Shown: piece by piece, positions 45,044 to 52,390 of the stretch
How the letters are laid out: the number at the start of each line of letters is the position of its first letter
Numbering within the stretch: position 1 is the first letter of the stretch
The notes under the pieces: model-generated
Seen by the model: only the letters and a program-made list of their open reading frames with translations
The model's database searches: none
Told to the model about the DNA's origin: nothing
NCBI RefSeq assembly: GCF_900104175.1
Contig: NZ_FNIX01000010.1
Span: forward strand, 164,181-228,180
DNA length: 64,000 bases
Direction: 5' to 3'
DNA from: Lentzea jiangxiensis
GTDB lineage: Bacteria > Actinomycetota > Actinomycetes > Mycobacteriales > Pseudonocardiaceae
Position numbers and translations under genes: made by a program

Positions 45044-46776
45044 AGCATCCCGATCGGCTCGGCGCGCAGCGGACTCGCCCAGCTGTCCGCGTCGAAGAGC
45101 AGCTGCTGGTTCAGCGCCGGGTCGTCGTGGAACCGCGAGAGCGCCTCGAGCTGTGGCAGCGCGCGCCGGACGAAGGCGTCCGCCGCGTTCCTGCGGGCCT
45201 GCCACCGCGCCGGCGGCTCAGCTCGGTGCAGCAGCCTCGTCGGAACCTGCTGGCCGAGCAGGATCGTCTCCACTCCGGCGAGTCCGTAGAACGTAGGTGC
45301 GTTGCCCTGCACGAAAGTCCGCAGCAGCGGGTTGCGGTAGCGCAGCGGTGCGCCGGTCGCGTACATGTCCAGCATCGGCTGTGCGCCGGAGATGTCGGTG
45401 TTCGCGCGCACTTCCCGCCAGAACGGCGTGTCGCGCCTGGTGTTGAACCGGTAGTGGATGGACAGGAACCACCGCAGCGCGTCCCACCTGTTCGCGAGGC
45501 CCACGTTGACCATGTCGCGGCACTGCGGGTCCGCCCACGAGCCGGGCAGCGAGGCCACCAGCGCCTGGACGCTCGACGTGATCATCAGGATGCCGGTCGA
45601 CTCCAGCGGTTCGACGAACGCGTAGGAGTTGCCGATCGCCATCACGTTGCCGCGCCAAGCTTTCTCGTGACGGCCGACGCGGAACCGGACGAACCGCGGT
45701 TCGCTGACGCCGGGAAAGCGCGCAGCGAGTTCCGCGGCGGCCTGGTCGTCGGAGATCGCGTTCGACGAGTAGACGTAGCCGAGGTGGTCGTCCTGCGGCG
45801 TGGGGATGTCCCAGCACCAGCCGGAGTTCATCGTGATGGCGCTGGTGTACGGCTTCAGGTTCCCGCCGTGGCCGACGTTGCCGGTCACGGCGGAGTCGGT
45901 GAAGAGGCTGCTCGCGTAGCTGTGGAACGGCGTGCGGAAGGCCTTGCCCAGCAGCATCGAGCGGAATCCCGAGCAGTCGACGTAGAAGTCGTAGGAGAGC
46001 TTGCGGCCGTCGGTGGTGTGCAGGTGGTCCACCCAGTCGTCACCGCTGAGCGCCACGTCCTCGATCTTCGCCTCGACGTGCTGGACGCCGCGCTGCTTGG
46101 CGATGTCGGCGAGGTAGCTCACGAAACGGGCGTTGTCGAGGTGGTAGGCGAACGGCAGGTACTTCATCAGCGACAGGTGCCGGTCACCCACGTCGAACAC
46201 CGGCGCGCGCTCCGCGCTCATCAGCAACGACTGCAGCGTGTACCCGTCGATGCCGCCGCCGGCGTCGACCGCGCCCGCCGTGCCGATCGAGTTGCTGTCC
46301 CAGTCGAACGGCGCCATGAACCCGTCCGGCCGCGGGCCCCACTCGAAGCGGATGCCCTGCTTCCAGGTCGGTCGCACCTGCCGGTAGAAGTCCTCGACGT
46401 CGATGCCGAGGTAGTGGTGCAGGAAGATCACGATGCCGGGAACGGTGGCCTCGCCGACGCCGATGATCGGGATCGACGGGGACTCGATCAGCGACACCTC
46501 GAGCCACGGCCTCTTGGTGCGCAACGCGATGGCCGTCAGGTAACCGGCTGTGCCGCCACCGACGACGGCGACCCTGCGGATCGCCTTCTGGTCGTCCACC
46601 GCGGGCCTCGGCAGCATCTCCACCAGCGGTTCGTGGTTGCTGCGCAACGAGATTCCTGGCAACTGAGGCGCGTCGGCGGCGCCGCCGAGCCACTCGCGCA
46701 CCGCCGCTGACTCGTCGTCGGAGAAGGTCTGCACCAGCTCGTCGAGTGCCGATGGCCGTCCAGCGTTCATCTTCAT
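45040..46776 (-). CDS. flavin-dependent tryptophan halogenase acting on the lasso peptide
   Basis: 578 aa. FAD site VVGGGTAGYLTAIA (about residues 71-84) and GVGEATVPG (about 106-114); halogenase hallmark WCWDIP (about 320-325, WxWxIP); catalytic Lys in TWKQGIRFEWG (about 139, aligned with Lys79 of PrnA) and Glu in FVEPLESTGI (about 392, Glu346 of PrnA). It makes HOCl from FADH2, O2 and chloride and chlorinates Trp. An N-terminal extension of about 68 residues precedes the FAD fold and is absent from PrnA-type free-Trp enzymes. ATG 46776 follows GGGGGA by 8 nt. Its place in the operon and the Trp-rich core imply peptide Trp as substrate. Confidence 0.93.
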   Translation of the reverse strand: MKMNAGRPSALDELVQTFSDDESAAVREWLGGAADAPQLPGISLRSNHEPLVEMLPRPAVDDQKAIRRVAVVGGGTAGYLTAIALRTKRPWLEVSLIESPSIPIIGVGEATVPGIVIFLHHYLGIDVEDFYRQVRPTWKQGIRFEWGPRPDGFMAPFDWDSNSIGTAGAVDAGGGIDGYTLQSLLMSAERAPVFDVGDRHLSLMKYLPFAYHLDNARFVSYLADIAKQRGVQHVEAKIEDVALSGDDWVDHLHTTDGRKLSYDFYVDCSGFRSMLLGKAFRTPFHSYASSLFTDSAVTGNVGHGGNLKPYTSAITMNSGWCWDIPTPQDDHLGYVYSSNAISDDQAAAELAARFPGVSEPRFVRFRVGRHEKAWRGNVMAIGNSYAFVEPLESTGILMITSSVQALVASLPGSWADPQCRDMVNVGLANRWDALRWFLSIHYRFNTRRDTPFWREVRANTDISGAQPMLDMYATGAPLRYRNPLLRTFVQGNAPTFYGLAGVETILLGQQVPTRLLHRAEPPARWQARRNAADAFVRRALPQLEALSRFHDDPALNQQLLFDADSWASPLRAEPIGML

Positions 46777-46798
46777 GAGTGGTTCCCCCAGGAACTCG

Positions 46799-47056
46799 TC
46801 AGCCGGCAATGAGGTCAGCGGAACGCAGGTGGCCGACGAACACGTCGACGTCGGACCGCACGTCGGCGACGTCGACGCCCGCGCTCGCCGCGATGCGTTC
46901 CGCGATCTGGTCTGCGGTGTCCCCAGCCGTCAACCGTTCCAGGACGTACGCAGCGGTCGAGTTGAGCTGCCAGTAGCGGCCGGTCCGTTCGTCCAGCACG
47001 ACCATGCCGTCCTCGGCGCGCGTCATCGACACCTGTGTGCGTGGGCGCAACGTCAT
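46799..47056 (-). CDS. lasso peptide RRE protein (PqqD family, B1)
   Basis: 85 aa, PqqD-like winged-helix RiPP recognition element: MTRAEDGMVVLDERTGRYWQLNSTAAYVLERL (beta strands and first helix), then DTADQIAERIAASAGVDVADVRSDVDVFVGHLRSADLI. It binds the precursor leader and presents it to the B2 peptidase and cyclase. ATG 47056 has GGGGAGG 7 nt upstream and overlaps the B2 stop (ATGA). Confidence 0.93.
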   Translation of the reverse strand: MTLRPRTQVSMTRAEDGMVVLDERTGRYWQLNSTAAYVLERLTAGDTADQIAERIAASAGVDVADVRSDVDVFVGHLRSADLIAG

Positions 47057-47478
47057 CGCGAACCTCCCCTTGGTCCAACCGTGATCAACGACTTCCACCG
47101 GCTCATGTCGCCGGTCTCCCCCACCGCCCTGCCCTCGGCCTCCACCCAGGCGTGCGCGCGGAACGGGTGGATCTGCGCGCCCACGTGCCACATCGGCCAA
47201 CGGCCTCGCAGCCGGCACAGCAACGCGACCGCGATCGACCTCGGCAGACACCCGTCACCCGCGACCATCACGCTGCTGGCGAGGACCGCTCGGTGGGCCG
47301 CCGCTGCCTCCTCGTACGTCGCGGGCCGGGCGCCTTTCGACACGGCGGTGAGCACTCGGCGGATGCGTTGTGGTGACCTGGTCCCGAGCACTCGTGCCAC
47401 GAGCACCGCGGCCGATGCGGGAACACCTCGGATCGTGCCGGCCGCGGGGCGGGTGAGGGCCGTCGCTTTGGCTTTCAT
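47053..47478 (-). CDS. lasso peptide leader peptidase (transglutaminase-like, B2)
   Basis: 141 aa, McjB-type C-terminal peptidase domain. Catalytic Cys in VAGDGCLPRSIAVALLCRL (about residue 76), His in PFRAHAWVEAEGRAVGE (about residue 108) and a downstream acidic residue form the Cys protease triad. It removes the leader after the Thr(-2)-X pair, freeing the core Gly amine. It is the split form (separate B1 and B2) usual in actinobacteria. ATG 47478 overlaps the cyclase stop by one base (TGATG); GGAG lies 10 nt before the ATG. Confidence 0.93.
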   Translation of the reverse strand: MKAKATALTRPAAGTIRGVPASAAVLVARVLGTRSPQRIRRVLTAVSKGARPATYEEAAAAHRAVLASSVMVAGDGCLPRSIAVALLCRLRGRWPMWHVGAQIHPFRAHAWVEAEGRAVGETGDMSRWKSLITVGPRGGSR

Positions 47479-49289
47479 CAGCTCGCACTCCTCATCGCGA
47501 CGGCGGACGCGCCACGTAGCCAGGTCTCGCAGTTGAACGTCATCACCATGATCGGCAGCGCCGGTCCCGGCGGGGGCGGCCCGAGGACGGCGAGGCGCAG
47601 TGCCTCCGCGTCGACCAGGCCGAGGTCGGCGAGCAGCAGGTCGTCGCACAACGCGGCGAGCCTCGACCGTTGTGCGCGCAGCCCCGAGTGCACGTCCTCG
47701 GACATGTCGTTCTTGGTCGAGCGCCGCACGATCCCGGCGGGCACGACATCGCGCAGCGCGGCGGTCAGCAGCGGTTTGAACGCCCAGGGAGTGCTGCGCT
47801 CGTGCGGGAGCACGGACAGGCACGCCTCGACGACCCGGTCGTCCAGGAACGGTGCTGCCGTCCGCACCCCCTGGGTCGCGGTGAGCTGCCCGATGAGCCG
47901 GGCGATCCGCCCGGACGCCCTGACCTGCTCCAGGGCGAGGTGCTCGCTCCTGTTGTCCGCCAACGGTTCCGCGTCCACGGCGGCTCTGTCGAGCGCGTCC
48001 ACGACGAGCCGGGCGCCCGCCTCGGTGAGCCACGGCGGCAACCGCAGCGGGTGGTTCCAGCTCGCAGGGGGCAGCCGGGCACCGGGCAACGGCGACGCGA
48101 CCTGCCGTGCGCCCTGCGCGAGCCAGTCCCGGTAGGACTGCCTGTCCCGCAACGCCTGCCAGGTCTGGCTCACCGACCACCGCTTCAACCCGCGGTGGCC
48201 ACGCACGTGGTCGAGTGCGAGCAACGGATCGCGCCGTGCCAGGCCGTGCACGTAGTTCGGCGGCGCGGACAGCACCTCGTCCCCGCCGTGGCCGGTGAAG
48301 TGGAGCGTGGAGCCACGGGCCCGCACCCGCCGGGCGATTTCCGTGAACCGCGCTCCCTGCAGGCCGAGGAACGGTTCGTCGTGCGGTTGCAGCGGGTCGA
48401 AGAGTCCCTCGAACGGCAATGGCAGGTCGCTCGCGGGCATGAGCAGGTGTTCCGCCCGCGGCATTCGCGCCGCGGCGGCGACGGCGATCGCGGTGTCGTC
48501 GTCCTCACTCGTCAGCCCCGTCATGGTGACCGCGAGCAACTCCGGGTTGTGCTGCCAGGCGAGGAACCCGACGGGCGTGGAGTCCATGCCCCCGGACAGG
48601 TCGCAGCTGATCGTCGGCCGCGACCGGGCACTGTCGCCGACGGCTTCGACGAGCGCGTCCCGCAACCGGTCCGCGCCCTCTGCCAGGGTGAGGCTCGGGG
48701 TCGGCGGCACCCACCAGCGCACGACGTCCGGTGTGCCGCCCGGCGCGGCGTAGTGGCCGGGGGCGACCGCGGTGACCCCGCGCCACATCGTGGACGAGGT
48801 GAGCGGATGCGGAATCGACGGGAACAGCAACCGCAGGGCGGCGGACTCCTCGTCCAGTTCCGCGGCGGCGATCTCGGCGACGAGATCCGCCCGGTTCGCG
48901 GCGACACCGCCGCCGGTGAACATCCGCCGAGTGTTGGAGATCGTGCCCTGTGCGCGGATCCGGCCTCCCAGCGAGGCCACCACGTGGTGACTGCCGGGCA
49001 ACGCCGAGACGACGCGGTCGAGCTGCCGCACGTCCGTGACATCGCGCAGCAATGCCTCGAGCCGTGCTTCGGCGAGCGGGCAGAAGCCGATCAGTGCGAC
49101 GACGCCGTGCCGGCTCCGGAACGTCCGGAGGTCGTCGTCGCAGAGGACGCCCACGACCAGCGGGCGACCGGACGGATGGGTGACCAGCACCTCCGCCCCG
49201 TGGCGATGGGTACGAGCGGCGAGAACGCCGTCGTCGTCCGGCAGGACGACGAACGCGCTCTCGCCGCCGTCAGCGTGAGGCTGAGGCAC
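47478..49289 (-). CDS. lasso cyclase (asparagine synthetase-like, C)
   Basis: 603 aa. N-terminal glutamine amidotransferase-like region (about 1-215) without a catalytic Cys at position 2, and a C-terminal asparagine synthetase domain with the PP-loop SCDLSGGMDSTPVGFLAW (about 240-257), FTGHGGDEVLSAPP and PFLDDRVVEACLSV. It adenylates the ring-closing Asp side chain with ATP and forms the macrolactam with the core N-terminus. GTG 49289 lies 10 nt after the precursor stop and has GAGG about 9 nt upstream. Length fits the family (about 600 aa). Confidence 0.95.
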   Translation of the reverse strand: MPQPHADGGESAFVVLPDDDGVLAARTHRHGAEVLVTHPSGRPLVVGVLCDDDLRTFRSRHGVVALIGFCPLAEARLEALLRDVTDVRQLDRVVSALPGSHHVVASLGGRIRAQGTISNTRRMFTGGGVAANRADLVAEIAAAELDEESAALRLLFPSIPHPLTSSTMWRGVTAVAPGHYAAPGGTPDVVRWWVPPTPSLTLAEGADRLRDALVEAVGDSARSRPTISCDLSGGMDSTPVGFLAWQHNPELLAVTMTGLTSEDDDTAIAVAAAARMPRAEHLLMPASDLPLPFEGLFDPLQPHDEPFLGLQGARFTEIARRVRARGSTLHFTGHGGDEVLSAPPNYVHGLARRDPLLALDHVRGHRGLKRWSVSQTWQALRDRQSYRDWLAQGARQVASPLPGARLPPASWNHPLRLPPWLTEAGARLVVDALDRAAVDAEPLADNRSEHLALEQVRASGRIARLIGQLTATQGVRTAAPFLDDRVVEACLSVLPHERSTPWAFKPLLTAALRDVVPAGIVRRSTKNDMSEDVHSGLRAQRSRLAALCDDLLLADLGLVDAEALRLAVLGPPPPGPALPIMVMTFNCETWLRGASAVAMRSAS

Positions 49290-49299
49290 TAACGGATCC

Positions 49300-49422
49300 T
49301 CAGTCCCACAGCCAAGCGGTGTCCCACGGGTTCTGGCTGCCGATGCCGTTGGTGAGGTCGGCGAAGTCACCGATCTCGACCATCAGCGGCTGTTCGTACC
49401 CACCCGGCTTGATTTCTTCCAT
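49300..49422 (-). CDS. lasso peptide precursor with Trp-rich core (A)
   Basis: 40 aa. Leader residues 1-25 hold the actinobacterial lasso recognition pattern: Tyr9, Pro12, Gly18, Phe20 and the key Thr24 at position -2 (YEQPLMVEIGDFADLT), with Met14 where Leu is usual. The predicted core is residues 26-40, GIGSQNPWDTAWLWD: Gly1 amine joined to Asp9, giving a 9-residue ring and a 6-residue tail. Trp lies at core positions 8, 12 and 14. GGGAGA precedes the ATG by 6 nt. Order A-C-B2-B1-halogenase-reductase-antiporter on one strand. I recall a di-5-chloro-Trp lasso peptide, chlorolassin, from this kind of cluster; identity with it is not checked. Confidence 0.92.
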   Translation of the reverse strand: MEEIKPGGYEQPLMVEIGDFADLTNGIGSQNPWDTAWLWD

Positions 49423-49438
49423 GGCGTGTCTCCCACCA

Positions 49439-49480
49439 GTTCGACAATTCCGGGAATGGATTTCCCCGGCAGAATCGAAC
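49439..49480 (-). promoter_or_regulatory. GTTCGA/TCGAAC inverted repeat, candidate StrR-type activator site
   Basis: GTTCGAC at 49439-49445 and GAATCGAAC ending at 49480 form an inverted pair of half-sites resembling the StrR/NovG consensus GTTCRACTG. The gap between the hexamers is 30 nt, not the 17 of the classical sites. Between them CCGGGAA and TTTCCCCGG make another imperfect palindrome. The site lies between the promoter and the precursor start, and a StrR-like gene is 1.6 kb upstream. Confidence 0.5.
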
Positions 49481-49506
49481 CTAGCAAGCGACTTCCAGAG
49501 CGCCAA
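49478..49506 (-). promoter_or_regulatory. sigma-70-type promoter of the lasso operon
   Basis: On the minus strand TTGGCG (49506-49501) and TAGGTT (49483-49478) are separated by exactly 17 nt, a good match to actinobacterial vegetative promoters. Transcription would start near 49470, about 50 nt before the precursor ATG. Confidence 0.65.
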
Positions 49507-49534
49507 CGGATTACACCGAGATTGCACGAACCAA

Positions 49535-50083
49535 TCAGGCAGCCTGGTCAAAACCGGAATCGTGCCGCTTTTTGGACGCTTTCGGTTTGCGCTCGCCCTC
49601 GGTCGGGAAGACCCAGCGGCGGAACGCCCAGAACCGAAACACCATCGCGATCAGCGTGCCGATGATCATCCCGCTCACGAAGTCCGCGGTCTCCTGCACG
49701 AGCAGGCTCACCTGCGGCACCTGCAGGTGCAGGACGTAGCGCGAGATCACGTACGGCAACGAGTTCAGAGCCACGCCGATGCCGCTGATCAGGAAGAACA
49801 ACGCCGCTTCGTGGTGCCGTTCGCGCCCGCCGCGGGTACTGAAAGACCACTCGCGGTTGAGAACGTACGACACGATCGTCGCCACGATGGTGGCGACGAC
49901 GAGCGCGGTGACGGGCTTCGCCTTCAGCACGGTGAACTTCAACGTGTAATTCAGCGCCGACGTGACGAGGAAGCACGTGCCACCGACGAACAGGAACTTC
50001 AGCGCTTCACGATGCTTGAGCGCGTTCGCTCGCACCGGCGCCGGCAAAACGGACAAAACCCTGCGAACGAACGGCATCTGCAC
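49535..50083 (-). CDS. GtrA-family membrane protein
   Basis: 182 aa, four predicted helices (about residues 28-50, 57-76, 92-117, 125-155), typical of GtrA: FLFVGGTCFLVTSALNYTL, SYVLNREWSFSTRGG and FVSGMIIGTLIAMVFRFWAFRRWVF. GtrA proteins are thought to flip undecaprenyl-linked sugars or assist cell-surface glycan synthesis. It is 26 nt after the StrR-type gene and 112 nt before the precursor on the same strand. A role in lasso peptide biology is not known. Confidence 0.88.
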   Translation of the reverse strand: MQMPFVRRVLSVLPAPVRANALKHREALKFLFVGGTCFLVTSALNYTLKFTVLKAKPVTALVVATIVATIVSYVLNREWSFSTRGGRERHHEAALFFLISGIGVALNSLPYVISRYVLHLQVPQVSLLVQETADFVSGMIIGTLIAMVFRFWAFRRWVFPTEGERKPKASKKRHDSGFDQAA

Positions 50084-50109
50084 AGTCTATCGCAGCTACC
50101 TGGACCAAA

Positions 50110-51093
50110 TCATTTACCGCCCTGCTCGAGCTCGTGCGCGAACTTCTGCCAAATTCCGGCATAACCGCGCGCCAACTCCGCGACCATGCCCGCGGCGTGC
50201 GCCGGCACGTTCGTCGCGAGGCCTTCCCGGTCCTCCACCATCGGCGCGTGCGCGTCGAGCAGCCGCAGCAACGACCTGCCCGTCTCGCTGAACCGCAGCG
50301 CCGGGTCCCTCTTCAGATCCCGCACGATCGACCTCGGGTCACCCGCCCTGAGTGCGACGCCGACCGCCCGTTCCTCGCCTCTCCGCACCCGCCCGGGCAC
50401 CGGGTCCTCACCACGCTCGACCCGGTCGCGGACGTCACGCACGGTTCCGGCGGAAATGCCCGTCGCGGCGGCGATCTGCCGCAACGAACTGCCGGGGTTC
50501 GACTCGATCAGGTCGGCCGCGAGCCTGCGCCCGTCCGCGGTGCTGAGCGGGCGCGCCCGCCCGTCCTGCCCGATCCGCGTGCGCAACTGGCAATGTCCGC
50601 CGGTTGCGCGCCGCCGGATCACGCCGACCGTGCGCGCGGCGATACCGGCGACCCGCGCGATGGCCCGGTCCGACCACTCCGGGTGCGACCCGATGATCCG
50701 CGCGGCGGCGGCGGCGCGGTCCGCACGTGACAACGGCAGACCGTGCGTGGTGTTCGCCTCGACCGCCAGCACGAACGCGTCGACCTCGGATCCGTCGAAC
50801 AGTCGCGCCCGAATCGTGCGTTCCCCACGCATCTCGGCCGCGCGCAGGCGATGTGCGCCGTCGATCACCTTCATGGTCTTCCGATGCACGACGATCGGCG
50901 GCAGCTCGCCTTCCGATTCCGCGAGAACCCTGACGTGCTCCTTGTTTTCCCCGGCGGAGCGGGGAGAGTCGGCGGGCAGCAGTTCATCAATGAGCAGCGT
51001 GACCAGCACGAATCCGGCGTCCGGATCGCGCGATTCCTGACCCTTTGCCGAAGATTTATCGGAGTGAACAGATTCGACCGAGCGCGCGTTCAC
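50110..51093 (-). CDS. StrR-type ParB-like pathway activator
   Basis: 327 aa. N-terminal ParB/Srx-like domain (about residues 28-110: LIDELLPADSPRSAGENKEHVRVLAESEGELPPIVVHR, then VIDGAHRLRAAEMRG) followed by a helix-turn-helix segment (DRAIARVAGIAARTVGVIRRR) and a second one (LRQIAAATGISAGTVRDVRDR). This is the layout of StrR, NovG, Bbr and Tei15*, pathway-specific activators of streptomycin, novobiocin and glycopeptide clusters. GTG 51093 was chosen because GGGGGGTG lies 6 nt upstream. First gene of the minus-strand set, likely activator of the lasso operon. Confidence 0.85.
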   Translation of the reverse strand: MNARSVESVHSDKSSAKGQESRDPDAGFVLVTLLIDELLPADSPRSAGENKEHVRVLAESEGELPPIVVHRKTMKVIDGAHRLRAAEMRGERTIRARLFDGSEVDAFVLAVEANTTHGLPLSRADRAAAAARIIGSHPEWSDRAIARVAGIAARTVGVIRRRATGGHCQLRTRIGQDGRARPLSTADGRRLAADLIESNPGSSLRQIAAATGISAGTVRDVRDRVERGEDPVPGRVRRGEERAVGVALRAGDPRSIVRDLKRDPALRFSETGRSLLRLLDAHAPMVEDREGLATNVPAHAAGMVAELARGYAGIWQKFAHELEQGGK

Positions 51094-51253
51094 GCGGCAC
51101 CCCCCAGGTTGCACGGGCCCGTGACCAGCTACCTGCCATCATCACAGGCACTCGCTTCCGACCATACTGGTGCCTGTTGGGCTGTCAACCTGTCTTAAAC
51201 ACCGGGACGGCTCCGGGGTCAACCTGCTCTTTACCTGGAGAAAGCTCAATCGG

Positions 51254-51714
51254 TGAGCCTTTTCATCCTGGTTTGAATGCGTTGGCGGGCAGGGGTTCGC
51301 GATTGTGACCGGTTGGCGCGGTCGCGGCGTGTCGGTCCCTGGGCATGGCGAAGCCCTGGCAGCAGAGCCATCGACCACACTGGGGTTCGTGTCCGGCCTG
51401 ATCCTCATCCACCGCCGGAATCGCGGTGGCGCAGGCTCGTGCTGGTTCACCTGTGCGAGAGCGAACCGCTGACCGAGGTCGGTGCCGAACTCGGGGTTTC
51501 GGCCACCACCTGCTGGCGATATGCCAACGCGACCGCCGAACTGCTCGCCGTGCGCCAACCGAGCCCACGCCCGCCTGCGCGGCCCCGGCGAGCGCGCCCG
51601 CGCCCAGCTCAAGACCTGGCATGTCCTCCGCTGCTGCCCCGCCTCGCCGACTGACTGGCCAAAGCCATTCACGTCCTGCAGAACCACGAGGCCACCGCAG
51701 GATGAAAAGGCTCA
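51254..51714 (+). mobile_element. internally deleted IS with perfect 17-bp inverted repeats
   Basis: Terminal repeats TGAGCCTTTTCATCCTG (51254-51270) and its exact reverse complement (51698-51714) enclose 461 bp. Inside, a plus-strand reading shows a transposase N-terminal helix-turn-helix (RRLVLVHLCESEPLTEVG, then LGVSATTCWRY) joined to the family's C-terminal end (GERARAQLKTWHVLRCCP, then after a frameshift LAKAIHVLQNHEA). The DDE catalytic core between them is missing and a frameshift separates parts. This fits an IS5-type element reduced to a non-autonomous remnant. No target-site duplication is obvious. Confidence 0.75.
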
Positions 51715-51874
51715 ATTCACCTTGGCGGAGAAGAGTCTTGGTATCCGGCAGCACTTAGAGAAAAACAGATGTGTGGCGGCAGATCATTGCACCGGAACGA
51801 ATCTCCGGCCACCCGATGACGTCGATCCGTGACCCGGCTTTGCATTCCTCGCTCCGACTGTTCAGGTGCAGGTC

Positions 51875-52048
51875 ATGACCGACCTGCACCGCCGCCCCGA
51901 GCTGTCGATGCGGAAGTTCCGCACCGCTGGCGTGCTGGCAGACGCGTTGCGGTCGTCGGGTTTCGAAGTCACCACGGAGGTAGGCGGCACCGGCGTGGTC
52001 GGTGTGCTGTGCAACGGTGACGGCCCGCTCGTGATGCTCCGGGCGGAT
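51875..52048 (+). pseudogene. truncated M20 amidohydrolase fragment
   Basis: 58 codons match the N-terminus of the intact M20 hydrolase at 59909: TDLHRRPELSMRKFRTAGV against RDLHQHPELSLQEFRTAGV, and TTEVGGTGVVGVL followed by NGDGP identical apart from one residue. Homology stops abruptly after VMLRAD, before the metal-binding His. Not functional. It shows that a second copy of this gene was once here or came with the island. Confidence 0.85.
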
Positions 52049-52244
52049 CACCGTGACCGCCCGCTCGACGTCGTCAAGGATCCAGAAGCGGTGCTCCCGA
52101 GGAGCCCGAGCCGCGCCCGAGATCCCCGACCTGCGACGACACGGGGCGGTACAACGCGACAGGAACACCCGACGCATCCCGGATTGACGTGCGGAAACGG
52201 TACTCACCGGCATCACCCGACACCACTGCCGAGGCCCACCCGAG
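52049..52244. other. unassigned sequence between pseudogene and tRNA copy
   Basis: About 200 nt with no start-to-stop frame of coding character and no recognised motif. The similar interval 51715-51874 between the IS and the M20 fragment is also empty. Confidence 0.5.
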
Positions 52245-52333
52245 GACTCTTGATCAGTGGATGCGGGGTTCGAGTCCTGGCGGCGTACTCCAGAGAAGCA
52301 GGTCGAGATTCGTCTCGGCCTGTTTCTCTGCTC
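52245..52333 (+). repeat. decayed copy of tRNA-Lys 3' half and terminator (putative right attachment site)
   Basis: Direct repeat of 42990-43079. It starts with GACTCTT of the anticodon loop, has a few substitutions in the stem (GATCAGTGGATG for AATCAGCGGGTC), then follows the T arm and acceptor with one C deleted (GAGTCCTGG for GAGTCCCTGG), and continues through the terminator with few changes (CCTGTTTCTCT for CCTGCTTCTCT). The 5' half of the tRNA is absent. This is what remains of an attachment site for a tRNA-targeting integrase. Confidence 0.85.
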
Positions 52334-52390
52334 TTCCGGACATTCTCTTGTTGGCGTTGCCGTCGGTGACCGTTGCGCGATCATGTCCCG

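Larger units (their letters stand above)
43034..52333. mobile_element. predicted relic tRNA-Lys-integrated island carrying the lasso cluster
   Basis: The 3' half of tRNA-Lys (from the anticodon loop) plus its terminator recurs as a direct, decayed copy 9.3 kb downstream. Between the copies lie the whole lasso peptide set, a StrR-type activator, a deleted IS and a truncated M20 gene. This is the footprint expected of a tyrosine-integrase element inserted at a tRNA 3' end. No integrase or transfer gene remains, so the element would be immobile. The boundaries are those of the two copies. Confidence 0.55.

Noticed and set aside
49300..49551. Longer 83-aa version of the lasso precursor
   Set aside because: ATG 49422 has a good ribosome binding site and gives a standard leader length; the longer frame would run through the promoter.
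52245..52287. A complete second tRNA gene at the right island edge
   Set aside because: Only the part from the anticodon loop onward is present, one base of the T stem is deleted, and no 5' acceptor or D arm precedes it.
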